A stretch of DNA of 64,000 bases from NCBI GenBank assembly GCA_018816905.1, contig JAHIVB010000010.1:117888-181887 (forward strand), in the 5' to 3' direction. A model generated the notes under the pieces. The model was not told where the DNA came from, searched no databases, and saw only the letters and a program-made list of their open reading frames with translations. Position 1 is the stretch's first letter, and each line of letters opens with the position of its first letter. Both the position numbers and the translations under genes were made by a program. The stretch comes from Bacillota bacterium. Lineage in GTDB: Bacteria; Bacillota_I; Bacilli_A; Izemoplasmatales; Hujiaoplasmataceae. This document shows positions 37,454 to 45,406 of this stretch, piece after piece.

Positions 37454-38467
37454 CTATTCTTCTTGATATAGTTTCGTGATGTGTTTTGCGATGTATTTAA
37501 TCAATGGAATGACTTTCCGGTACTCCATTCGAGTCGGGCCAACAACACTGATGGTTCCTTTTTCTCCGTCTTTGGTCTCGTAGGATGAACTGACAACGGT
37601 ACAGTCTTGCATTGAAGTCACACTGTTTTCAGTACCGATTTTAACGGATACGCCTTCTGCGTTGGTTTCTACTAGTTTAAAGATTTCATTGTTTTCAACC
37701 GTTGAGATGAATTCTCTCAGTTTTTGAATATCGTTGAATTCCGGCTGGTAAAGCATGTTCGATTGACCTGTTAAATAGTATTTCGTTTGAGCAAACTTTT
37801 GGAATGCTTCGATGAACGAATCTACGATGGTTTCGCGATATTTGAGTAGTTCTTTAATTTTGTGATGTTGAATTTCATAATGTAATTTCTCACTGACTTG
37901 TGAGATAGGCGTATCTTTCAACATTTCATTGAGCAAGTCGATGACTTTGACTAATTCTTCAATCTCCATGTCTTCAGATATGGCGATTTGTTTGGATTCG
38001 ACATAACCGAAATTCGTGATGACTAGAATTAGAGCCTGGGTTGGAGAAAGGGGAATCAATTGTACTTTTTTTACTTTGGAATGATACGCATTCGGTCCAA
38101 GTGAAATCGCGGTACAGTTGGTAATCTGGCTTAACAGATCCACTGCTTCTTTGATGATTTCATCTCGTTCGATTTCCTTGTTTTCAAATAGATTTTCAAA
38201 CTCAAAATAACCTTCAGTATTTTCATCTAGATTTTTGATGATGGTTTCGATATAGTAGCGATATCCTTGTTCAGAAGGAATTCTTCCGCTCGATGTATGC
38301 GTTTTTTCTAAAAACCCTAGATCTTCTAAATCGCTCATTTCATTTCGTATTGTAGCCGGTGAAACATTCATGAATTTAGAAAGGCTTCTCGACCCAATCG
38401 GTTCAGCGGTTTTGATATACTCGTCAACAATCAATTTTAGTACGGTTTCTTGTCTTTCTGTTAACAT
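37454..38467 (-). CDS. hrcA: Heat-inducible transcription repressor HrcA
   Basis: HrcA represses class I heat-shock genes by binding CIRCE and is stabilised by GroEL. The 337 residues start with the winged helix LTERQETVLKLIVDEYIKTAEPIGSRSLSKFMNVSPATIRNEMSDLEDLGFLEKTHTSSGRIPSEQGYRYYI. The GAF-like and dimerisation domains follow. It is the first gene of hrcA-grpE-dnaK-dnaJ, with CIRCE elements upstream. Confidence 0.97.
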   Translation of the reverse strand: MLTERQETVLKLIVDEYIKTAEPIGSRSLSKFMNVSPATIRNEMSDLEDLGFLEKTHTSSGRIPSEQGYRYYIETIIKNLDENTEGYFEFENLFENKEIERDEIIKEAVDLLSQITNCTAISLGPNAYHSKVKKVQLIPLSPTQALILVITNFGYVESKQIAISEDMEIEELVKVIDLLNEMLKDTPISQVSEKLHYEIQHHKIKELLKYRETIVDSFIEAFQKFAQTKYYLTGQSNMLYQPEFNDIQKLREFISTVENNEIFKLVETNAEGVSVKIGTENSVTSMQDCTVVSSSYETKDGEKGTISVVGPTRMEYRKVIPLIKYIAKHITKLYQEE

Positions 38468-38479
38468 TGTTTCACCCCT

Positions 38480-38506
38480 TTAGCACTCTAACTGTCGGAA
38501 TGCTAA
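38480..38506. promoter_or_regulatory. CIRCE element 1 (hrcA operator)
   Basis: TTAGCACTC, nine bases, GAATGCTAA: one mismatch from the CIRCE consensus TTAGCACTC-N9-GAGTGCTAA. It lies between the -10 and the hrcA start. Confidence 0.95.
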
Positions 38507-38510
38507 CACT

Positions 38511-38539
38511 ATTATACTAAAGCCTTTTAGCAAAGTCAA
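38511..38539 (-). promoter_or_regulatory. Promoter of the hrcA operon
   Basis: On the minus strand TTGACT (38534-38539), 17 bp and TATAAT (38511-38516). It lies between and partly under the two CIRCE-like elements. Confidence 0.85.
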
Positions 38540-38553
38540 GCATTGAGTGCTAA
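38527..38553. promoter_or_regulatory. CIRCE-like element 2, one half degenerate
   Basis: TTAGCAAAG, nine bases, GAGTGCTAA. The right half is perfect and the left half differs at its last three bases, with exact CIRCE spacing. It overlaps the -35 region of the hrcA promoter. Confidence 0.75.
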
Positions 38554-38679
38554 TTATTGTATGAATTTTATGTGATTGTTTCTCGAAAATGAAAAGGGTG
38601 TTTACAGAATCGGCCTTTGACTTAGATAACCATAATGTATCCATTGGATTTATCAAAAAAACTCAAAAAAATCTCATTG

Positions 38680-38715
38680 TCATAAAAGAAAATTCCGGTC
38701 ATCGGTGACCGGAAT
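38680..38715 (-). terminator. Terminator of the beta-helix lipoprotein gene
   Basis: The ten-base stem ATTCCGGTCA/TGACCGGAAT (38692-38715) is followed by a T-rich tract on the minus strand. It lies between the lipoprotein gene and the hrcA control region. Confidence 0.85.
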
Positions 38716-38735
38716 ATGCTTATATTATTTATAAT

Positions 38736-40493
38736 TTACCTTCTTGGCGGACCGGATGAATCTAAGGTATCGTTAAAGGAGTTAACCACTGAACCGAGGT
38801 TCATCGTAAGTAATGACAGACCGGAAGAAATCTCAGGGCACTTGTAATACCCGTCTTCAAGCTCTCCAGTGATTGTTCCACCAAGAACTAATGTGTACTT
38901 GCTTCCTTTTTCAAGATCCGGGGCAGATATCGTAATTGCTTGATAGGAAGTATCTGGAACGAATGAATACAATACGTCTCCGAAGCTATCCATAATTGAT
39001 ACGGTTGTTCCTGACGAACGAACCGATAGTGTGTTGTACATTAAACTGACTTGGGTTGAATTTGTTGAAGGAACTTTGGTTTCCGCTCCATATCCCGAAA
39101 CTGCTATCATTAGGCCACCTGTAATAACCCATTCGAGATCATAATCGATGGCGCTTTGCATACCATTGGTCGGCCCGTTGATTAAGATGATTCCACCCGA
39201 TTGATAAATGGAACCATTGACATCGATGGAATCATCGATGGATTTGATTTTTATGATTCCGCCAGAAATGTCAAGACGTGCAGTAGAGTTGGTTTCATCT
39301 TCTAATGAAGGCACATGTGAAACTTCGATGAGAGGGTCAGAACCGTTGATTCCATCGTCTGTCGAAGTGATATCAATCAATCCACCAGAAATTGAAATAT
39401 ATTTGGCTTCAAATCCTTCTACTGATTTTTCGATTGTTATCTCTCCACCTGACACAGACAAACTACTATCGCTGTGGATGGCTTCATCATTACTAGATAT
39501 CGTGAAGTTTCCGCCAATGATGGAGACTAATTCATCACTGTTTAATCCATCATCGGAGGAATCAATATCAAAGGTGCCATCGACAATTTCAATCCCTAGA
39601 GATGCTTTCAACCCTTTGCTCGATTGATCGGAAGATATCGTCGATTCACTTCCGTCACCTGTGACGATATTGAAAGTACCTCCATGAATCATTAGGTAAG
39701 ATGATGCTTGAATTCCGTCATTAAAAGCATTGATTACAAATGTTCCATCTTGAATTACAATGTAGCCTAGTTCTGCATCATCATGACTCACTTTGATTCC
39801 ATCTCCACCACACTCAAGATGAAAGACTCCATCTTGAATCAGCAAAGTGTCGTTGACGCTGATTCCATCATCTAATGATTCTATCCAAAGCGTTACTGCG
39901 GTAATGTATAAGGAGTCGTTTGCTTTCAAACCATCCTCGTAATTGCCGTAAATATTCAAGGACCCATCACCGTTGATCACTAAATCCGTTTTGCAATAGA
40001 TGGCCGCATTTACATTCATAAGTTCACTGTCTGTGTAGTTATATGAATTAGAGTCAGTGATTGCGTTAGATGTTCCTTCAGGTGCGGAAATGATTAGCTT
40101 TGATGCTTCAAGGCAAATGATGGCAGATCCATCTGATGATTCAATCGTCAAATCATTTAGAATCAACCTTACTTCTTCATCAGGAGAATTGATGATAATC
40201 GTTCCTAAATAGTATCCTGAAAGGACATATGTTCCTCCAGATACAATAACAACCGTTGTACCCCCTACTTGAATTCCATTTGAGATGGAGGAAGATACTT
40301 CTGTTCCATTAAATCCGACAAGGGTGGATGTTTGTTCATCCCAATCAGAGTATTCATCTTCAATTCCTAAATCAGTTGTGACACTTGGGAGGGTTGATGT
40401 AGTTGTCGATATGGTTAAAGACCCGTTTGAGTTGCATCCAAACAACAACATTCCTGAAACTAGTATAAGTACAATTAAATATGTTTTTTTCAT
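38736..40493 (-). CDS. Carbohydrate-binding beta-helix lipoprotein (Cthe_2159-like)
   Basis: The 585-residue protein has a signal peptide with lipobox LLFGC (Cys at about 20) and a Ser/Thr-rich linker (STTTSTLPSVTT). A right-handed beta-helix follows, with repeats such as YEDGLKANDSLYI, LDDGISVNDTLLIQDG, GGDGIKVSHDDAEL and FNDGIQASSYLMIHGGTF. The recurring DDGI/DGI plus polar turn matches the Cthe_2159-type carbohydrate-binding family, which binds acidic polysaccharide and Ca2+. The start is ATG 40493 with AGGAGCG upstream. It may bind polysaccharide at the cell surface. Confidence 0.78.
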   Translation of the reverse strand: MKKTYLIVLILVSGMLLFGCNSNGSLTISTTTSTLPSVTTDLGIEDEYSDWDEQTSTLVGFNGTEVSSSISNGIQVGGTTVVIVSGGTYVLSGYYLGTIIINSPDEEVRLILNDLTIESSDGSAIICLEASKLIISAPEGTSNAITDSNSYNYTDSELMNVNAAIYCKTDLVINGDGSLNIYGNYEDGLKANDSLYITAVTLWIESLDDGISVNDTLLIQDGVFHLECGGDGIKVSHDDAELGYIVIQDGTFVINAFNDGIQASSYLMIHGGTFNIVTGDGSESTISSDQSSKGLKASLGIEIVDGTFDIDSSDDGLNSDELVSIIGGNFTISSNDEAIHSDSSLSVSGGEITIEKSVEGFEAKYISISGGLIDITSTDDGINGSDPLIEVSHVPSLEDETNSTARLDISGGIIKIKSIDDSIDVNGSIYQSGGIILINGPTNGMQSAIDYDLEWVITGGLMIAVSGYGAETKVPSTNSTQVSLMYNTLSVRSSGTTVSIMDSFGDVLYSFVPDTSYQAITISAPDLEKGSKYTLVLGGTITGELEDGYYKCPEISSGLSLLTMNLGSVVNSFNDTLDSSGPPRR

Positions 40494-40614
40494 AATCGCT
40501 CCTAAATGAATAATCATAACCATATGTTAATTCACGAATGTGATACCTTTGTAGCAAAATCGTGATGTTTTAATGATTTAAAGATACCTGCGAGATGATT
40601 AAATCATCAGAGCT

Positions 40615-40647
40615 AAAAAAAAAGACCCATTATTGTTCAATGGGTCT
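40615..40647 (-). terminator. Terminator of the GGDEF/HD-GYP gene
   Basis: The nine-base stem AGACCCATT/AATGGGTCT (40623-40647) is followed by T8 on the minus strand. Confidence 0.9.
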
Positions 40648-40671
40648 TATAGTATAGACTGTAAAGAATAT

Positions 40672-42681
40672 TTACTCGGATTTATTTCGCATTGCCTCAA
40701 CGAATTTACCTGTGATGAATGGATCGAACTGAGTTCCTGCACAACGCTCGATTTCTTTTAACGCCTCTTCAATCTTCATTGCTTTTCTGTAGGAACGCTC
40801 ACTGGTCATTGCATCAAATGCATCTGCGATGGATATGATTCTCGCTCTGAATGGAATATCGTTGCCTGAAAGGCCTTGAGGATATCCGGTTCCGTCGAAA
40901 TGCTCATGATGACTCAGTATGTCAAGAGCAATCTCTGTGTATTCCGGAGAAGAGGAAAGAATACGGTATCCAATCTCAGAATGTCTTTTGATGGCTGCCC
41001 ATTCTTCGGAAGACAAGGTTCCGGGTTTATTAAGGATGGATTCATCGATGGCTATTTTTCCAATGTCATGAAGATTTCCGATGACTTTCAAAAGATCGAG
41101 TTCGTCTTTTCGAAGTCCAACCGCCTGTCCAATTTTAAAGCAATATTCACTAACCCTTCTGGAATGAACTTCTTCCCTGGGGTTCTTGACATGAAGGGTA
41201 TGGAGTACGGTCCTGATGGCTTCATTTCGGTTTGAAGTAACTTCAAACAATTTATGCTTGTACATGTCGTCTTCCGCAAGTTTGATGACTTCAGCCATCG
41301 ATAAGCGGTCGTCTTTGACTTCAAAACCAAAGGAGACTGAAGTTCTCATCCCATTCAGTTCATTTTCTTCGATATGGCGCTTCGCCGTTTCAACCATGTT
41401 GGCTGTTTTGATTTTAGACGTGTTTTTCAATAAAACGACGAATTCGTCACCACCAATTCTTGCGACTTCTCCATGATTTCCAAAGGCTTTTTTCAATTCG
41501 TCTGATACAAGTTTAAGAAGTTCATCTCCCGCATCGTGACCAAAGGCGTCGTTCATGATTTTGAGTCCGTTGATATCGCTCATGACGACGGAAAGTGGAT
41601 AAAACTCTGGACGGTCTAACCTTGCCAACTCTTCCATATAGAAGCGTCGGTTAAACAATCCGGTGAGGGCATCATGGTAAGACAAATACAATATCGATTC
41701 TTCATATTTCTTTCGATCCGTGATGTCTTGAGAGAATACGGTAATTCCAATGATGTCTCCTTTTGAATCTCGAATTGGAGAATAGTGTTCTTCTAAAAAC
41801 TTACCTCTTGTTGTTTCAACTTCAAGAATTCTAGAGAAGGCTTCTCCTTCAAGGGCTTTCTTGAAGAAAGATTCCAATCGGTATCTCATCTCATCGTCTT
41901 CTATCATGTCGAGGAAGCTATGTCCAATTGATATTTGCAAGTTATAATACTTTTCCATAGATAGCTGATGATATTGATTGAAAACCAAATAATTCAATTT
42001 TCGATCCAAAGCATAAATTTCCATCGAAACCGCTGAATCAATGGAAGATTCAAGAAGTAATTTGCTATTGATAAGTTCTTCATGAGCAGATAAGCGATCA
42101 ATCTGGTTATCAATGGAAATGGCCAATACCATCGTTACAATCGGGAATAAACCAAGGAACGGTAAAGCGATGCTTGCAATGACGTCAAATGCACCAGGCC
42201 ACGGAATCGCCAGTTGGCATAGCAAAGTAACGATATGTACAATGACACCAAAAAGGTAATATTCCAGCCAACGAGGCAATTTTCTAATCAGTTTACGAAT
42301 GTGTTTCCAAGAAAGTCCAACTGAAGCCGTCGTAATAATGGTTAATACGCCTGCGTAGACTCCAGCTCCGCCGACAATGATTCGATAAACCATAGAGATG
42401 ACGACTGAAATCAGCGTAGTGCCCCAGCCAAAAAACATTCCGGTAACACTGAGCAACACCGATCTTGTATCGAAAATCAGTCCTGGAGCTGATGTCCAGG
42501 GATTTAACATAATCAATACAGAAAAACCACCGATAATCAAGCCTAACAATATTTTTTTATTCAATAACTTTTCTTTCGGCTTGAAATTCGTCGCTCCATA
42601 AACAAAAACCAGAGCAAATAACAGCACTGAGTTTCTTATTAATTCAATCAATACGTCCGTGAAACTTGAAAGAAAAGGCAT
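40672..42681 (-). CDS. Membrane sensor with 5TMR-LYT, PAS, GGDEF and HD-GYP domains
   Basis: The 669-residue protein probably makes or breaks cyclic di-GMP. Residues 10-195 carry about six membrane segments, with GLIFDTRSVLLSVTGMFFGWG (67-87) typical of 5TMR-LYT sensors. A PAS domain follows (about 205-325). The GGDEF domain (335-480) has the catalytic IGGDEF at 409-414, and no RxxD inhibition site is visible before it. The HD-GYP domain (500-665) has HDIGK at 538-542 and HHEHFDGTGYP at 591-601. Both active sites look intact. The start at ATG 42681 is set by GGAGGATAC. It is monocistronic with a terminator. Confidence 0.9.
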   Translation of the reverse strand: MPFLSSFTDVLIELIRNSVLLFALVFVYGATNFKPKEKLLNKKILLGLIIGGFSVLIMLNPWTSAPGLIFDTRSVLLSVTGMFFGWGTTLISVVISMVYRIIVGGAGVYAGVLTIITTASVGLSWKHIRKLIRKLPRWLEYYLFGVIVHIVTLLCQLAIPWPGAFDVIASIALPFLGLFPIVTMVLAISIDNQIDRLSAHEELINSKLLLESSIDSAVSMEIYALDRKLNYLVFNQYHQLSMEKYYNLQISIGHSFLDMIEDDEMRYRLESFFKKALEGEAFSRILEVETTRGKFLEEHYSPIRDSKGDIIGITVFSQDITDRKKYEESILYLSYHDALTGLFNRRFYMEELARLDRPEFYPLSVVMSDINGLKIMNDAFGHDAGDELLKLVSDELKKAFGNHGEVARIGGDEFVVLLKNTSKIKTANMVETAKRHIEENELNGMRTSVSFGFEVKDDRLSMAEVIKLAEDDMYKHKLFEVTSNRNEAIRTVLHTLHVKNPREEVHSRRVSEYCFKIGQAVGLRKDELDLLKVIGNLHDIGKIAIDESILNKPGTLSSEEWAAIKRHSEIGYRILSSSPEYTEIALDILSHHEHFDGTGYPQGLSGNDIPFRARIISIADAFDAMTSERSYRKAMKIEEALKEIERCAGTQFDPFITGKFVEAMRNKSE

Positions 42682-42779
42682 ACGTATCCTCCGGATTATT
42701 AAGGATTGATTTATGTAATAATTGTACCACAATTCGTTGGATTTCTCTACTAATCTTGGTTATTCTTACAATTTTTTTA

Positions 42780-43394
42780 CTAAATAGTATTCTTTTGCTT
42801 GATAATTGATAACTTTTCAGGAGTGCCATGTCCTGAGTAACAAGTCGTATCGTTTGAAAAATGAGAATAGATGTATTTTAGGGATTGATATATTAATTTA
42901 GAACTTCCCGAAGCTAAATCGGTTCTTCCAAATCCATCCGAAAACAGCGTATCTCCTGTGAACAGGTTTCTTCCAACCTGAAAGCAAGAAGACCCTCTTG
43001 TATGTCCCGGAGTATGGTGGACCATCAATTTGATTTGATTGAAAACAAGTTCTTCTAAATGTTTGAAAGTAATGACTTCAGCATTTTTTTTAAGCGAAAA
43101 ATGACTTCCAAATGCAGAAGAGTAATTGAGAGACGAATCGGATAGAAACAACTTTTCCAATTCGTGAATGTATACTGGAAATGAGTTCTTTTCTAGTAAT
43201 ATCTTGATATCTCGAATGTGATCAAAATGACCATGTGTCAAAACACATGCTTTCAATAGAAGATGTAATCTTTCCATGGTATTTTGAATGGATTCTCCAT
43301 TAAATCCAGGATCAATCACAATCGCTTCTTCTTTTTCGATGATTAAGTAACTGTTCTGTGAAGCTACGTTATCATTAAACGTCAGGATTTTCAT
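42780..43394 (-). CDS. Metallo-beta-lactamase fold hydrolase (glyoxalase II-like)
   Basis: The 204-residue protein has the zinc motif THGHFDH (about 53-59), a second His in HHTPGHTRGS (about 125-134), FTGDTLF with the bridging Asp, and a final GHG. This matches small MBL hydrolases of the YcbL/YqgX group, which act on glutathione or bacillithiol thioesters. The true substrate is not known. The start overlaps the end of the ROK kinase gene by four bases (ATGA), so the two are one operon and may serve sugar metabolism. Confidence 0.88.
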   Translation of the reverse strand: MKILTFNDNVASQNSYLIIEKEEAIVIDPGFNGESIQNTMERLHLLLKACVLTHGHFDHIRDIKILLEKNSFPVYIHELEKLFLSDSSLNYSSAFGSHFSLKKNAEVITFKHLEELVFNQIKLMVHHTPGHTRGSSCFQVGRNLFTGDTLFSDGFGRTDLASGSSKLIYQSLKYIYSHFSNDTTCYSGHGTPEKLSIIKQKNTI

Positions 43395-44323
43395 GGTTTC
43401 ACAAGGCTAGCTGCGCCGTAAATTCCTGCATCATTGCCTAAAGTCGATAGTTTAATATTGGTTTTAGTCACAAAGGGAAGCGCATAGGGATAATATTTTT
43501 CTTCGATTAAAGATAATAAATAATCTCCCGCAAGTGAAACGCCACCACCAATGACAAAAATATCAGGATTGATTGTATAGGTAATGTTCGCAAACATCGT
43601 CGCGATGTAGTCCGCAACTTCATTCATGACTTGGGTTGAAAGCAAGTCCCCTTCTTTTGCAAAATCAATGACTTTTTTTGCGCTGAATCCATGATGATAG
43701 TTTCGTAATGCGGAATCTAAGTTAGAATTTTTAAGTTTATAATTGGCAACTCGAATAATTCCGGTTGCGGAAGCCACAGTTTCGAGACACCCGATCTTTC
43801 CACAATTGCATAAAAAATCATATTTATGGTCGACAATCATGTGGCCAATCTCACCGGCTACTCCATTGACACCGTCAACGATATGACCATGAATGACGAT
43901 TCCTCCACCAATTCCAGTTCCAATCGTCATCATCGCAACATTGGTGTGGCCTTTCGCCACTCCGTGTTTATATTCACCGAAGGCCGCCGTATTGGCGTCG
44001 TTGGAAACATGGATGACAATGTCATCTCTTTTGATAATGGCATAAAACTCTTTCTTTAAGTCGACTCTTTCCCAGCCAAGATTGACGCTCTTTTGAATGA
44101 TATCACGAAAAACAGGACCGGGCACGCCAAATCCAATACCGATGATATCGTCAAAAGAAGTCTTTTCTTGGATTGCAAAAGCAATCTCAGAAAGGATCTG
44201 TGAACCATGGTTTTCTAAGTTTGTGGGAATGCTAAAACGTTCAAGGAGATTAAAATCAATGTCAAATAGTCCAATCTTAATGGATGTTCCACCAATATCG
44301 ACTCCGCATAGGTATTTTTTCAT
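43391..44323 (-). CDS. ROK family glucokinase
   Basis: Glucokinase phosphorylates glucose to glucose-6-phosphate. The 310 residues have the ATP site DIGGTSIKIGLFD (9-21), catalytic NDAN, GTGIGGGIVI and GEIGHMIVD. The ROK zinc cluster is CNCGKIGCLETVASATGI (about 172-189), and GGVSLAGDYLL follows. No N-terminal HTH is present, so this is an enzyme rather than a repressor. It is co-transcribed with the MBL hydrolase. Other sugars such as N-acetylmannosamine or fructose remain possible. Confidence 0.9.
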   Translation of the reverse strand: MKKYLCGVDIGGTSIKIGLFDIDFNLLERFSIPTNLENHGSQILSEIAFAIQEKTSFDDIIGIGFGVPGPVFRDIIQKSVNLGWERVDLKKEFYAIIKRDDIVIHVSNDANTAAFGEYKHGVAKGHTNVAMMTIGTGIGGGIVIHGHIVDGVNGVAGEIGHMIVDHKYDFLCNCGKIGCLETVASATGIIRVANYKLKNSNLDSALRNYHHGFSAKKVIDFAKEGDLLSTQVMNEVADYIATMFANITYTINPDIFVIGGGVSLAGDYLLSLIEEKYYPYALPFVTKTNIKLSTLGNDAGIYGAASLVKP

Positions 44324-44368
44324 GTGTACCTCGATTCAATAACGATAATTTATCTACCAAATTAAGAA

Positions 44369-44390
44369 AAAAACCTCCAAAAGGAAGTTA
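44369..44390 (-). terminator. Probable terminator after rpmG
   Basis: The short stem AACTTCC/GGAGGTT (one G-T pair, TTTT loop) overlaps the rpmG stop codon and is followed by T7 on the minus strand. Confidence 0.6.
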
Positions 44391-44537
44391 TTTCTTTTCT
44401 CTATGTGCTGTGTGTTTCTGGCATTTAGGGCAATATTTCTGGACTTCCATCCTGTCTGGATGTGTTTTTTTATCCTTCGTGAGCGTATAGTTTTCTTCCT
44501 TACACACTGTACACTTTAACGTAAATTGTGTTCTCAT
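44388..44537 (-). CDS. rpmG: 50S ribosomal protein L33, zinc-binding form
   Basis: This 49-residue protein starts MRTQFTLKCTVCKEENYTLTK and ends in YCPKCQKHTAHREKK. Cysteines C9, C12, C36 and C39 form the zinc ribbon of the C+ form. I read it directly on the minus strand from ATG 44537, which has a GGAGGAT ribosome binding site. The gene lies alone between the ROK kinase and the DUF1295 gene. Confidence 0.95.
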   Translation of the reverse strand: MRTQFTLKCTVCKEENYTLTKDKKTHPDRMEVQKYCPKCQKHTAHREKK

Positions 44538-44622
44538 ACAAAATCCTCCAATCAGTCACTTCTATATTTTATTATTTCTCGGTCAAAAAAGCAAGTAAAA
44601 AAAGTCCGTTTCCAATAAAATA

Positions 44623-45405
44623 TTACTTTCTCGGAGGCAATGGGAAAAAGACACTGGTTTTTGCGGCATATTCTGGGTATCCTGGCTTCTTCATCGCTTT
44701 TTTTTCAAGGAGTGGAATCCCACTGACAAACAGTAAAAGCCACGTAATCATCGCAGGGCTGAAGAGCGCAATGAAGAACCAAGGCATTCCAAAGGTGATG
44801 ATGAAGATGCCCCACCATACAACGGTTTCACCAAAATAATTTGGATGTCTTGTGTATTTCCATAAACCGGTAGTCATTATTTTTCCTGGTTCGGTTCTTG
44901 TCTTCAAGAACCTTTTCAATTGGATGTCTCCAATCGATTCAAAGACAAGTCCAAAGAGAAAGACAAAGAAACCAATCAAGATGAAAATGAGGTTTCCATC
45001 CGATGGACTAAGATAGACAAAAATAAGAGTTGCGGAAATGATAAGCATGAATAAAGCTTGAATCATGAATACTTTGAAAAAGGCCTGGACTCCAGGATGA
45101 TTCGTCCCCCATTTCTTTCTCATTTCAACATAACGATAATCTTCGGGTTTCTTGAAATTGCGAACACCAATATATAGAAACAATCTCATTCCCCATAAAA
45201 TCATTGCGACACTCACAAAGATTTGAGGGAGTGTCAATCCTCCATTTACAATCAAACCATAAACAAGGGAATATAGGCTTAAAACTGCAAAACCTAAACC
45301 CCATCCAATATCCACTATCGAATTGTTCTTTTTGATTTGAGCTATCGTGAAAAAAACAGTGAAATAAACAAACAAAAGGGCAAGTAAACCTAAAATGTAA
45401 TTCAC
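44623..45405 (-). CDS. DUF1295 / steroid 5-alpha-reductase-like membrane protein
   Basis: The 260-residue membrane protein starts at GTG 45405, directly after AGGAGGT, and one base after the fakA-fakB stop. It has about seven hydrophobic segments. The C-terminal signature is GLWKYTRHPNYFGETVVWWGI, seen in DUF1295 and isoprenylcysteine methyltransferase-like proteins. PGYPEYAAKTSVFFPLPPRK closes the protein. DIGWGLGF near 33 is also typical of DUF1295. The molecular role is unknown, but such folds reduce or methylate lipids. It is the third gene of the DUF2177-Fak-DUF1295 operon. Confidence 0.85.
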   Translation of the reverse strand: MNYILGLLALLFVYFTVFFTIAQIKKNNSIVDIGWGLGFAVLSLYSLVYGLIVNGGLTLPQIFVSVAMILWGMRLFLYIGVRNFKKPEDYRYVEMRKKWGTNHPGVQAFFKVFMIQALFMLIISATLIFVYLSPSDGNLIFILIGFFVFLFGLVFESIGDIQLKRFLKTRTEPGKIMTTGLWKYTRHPNYFGETVVWWGIFIITFGMPWFFIALFSPAMITWLLLFVSGIPLLEKKAMKKPGYPEYAAKTSVFFPLPPRK

Positions 45406-45406
45406 T

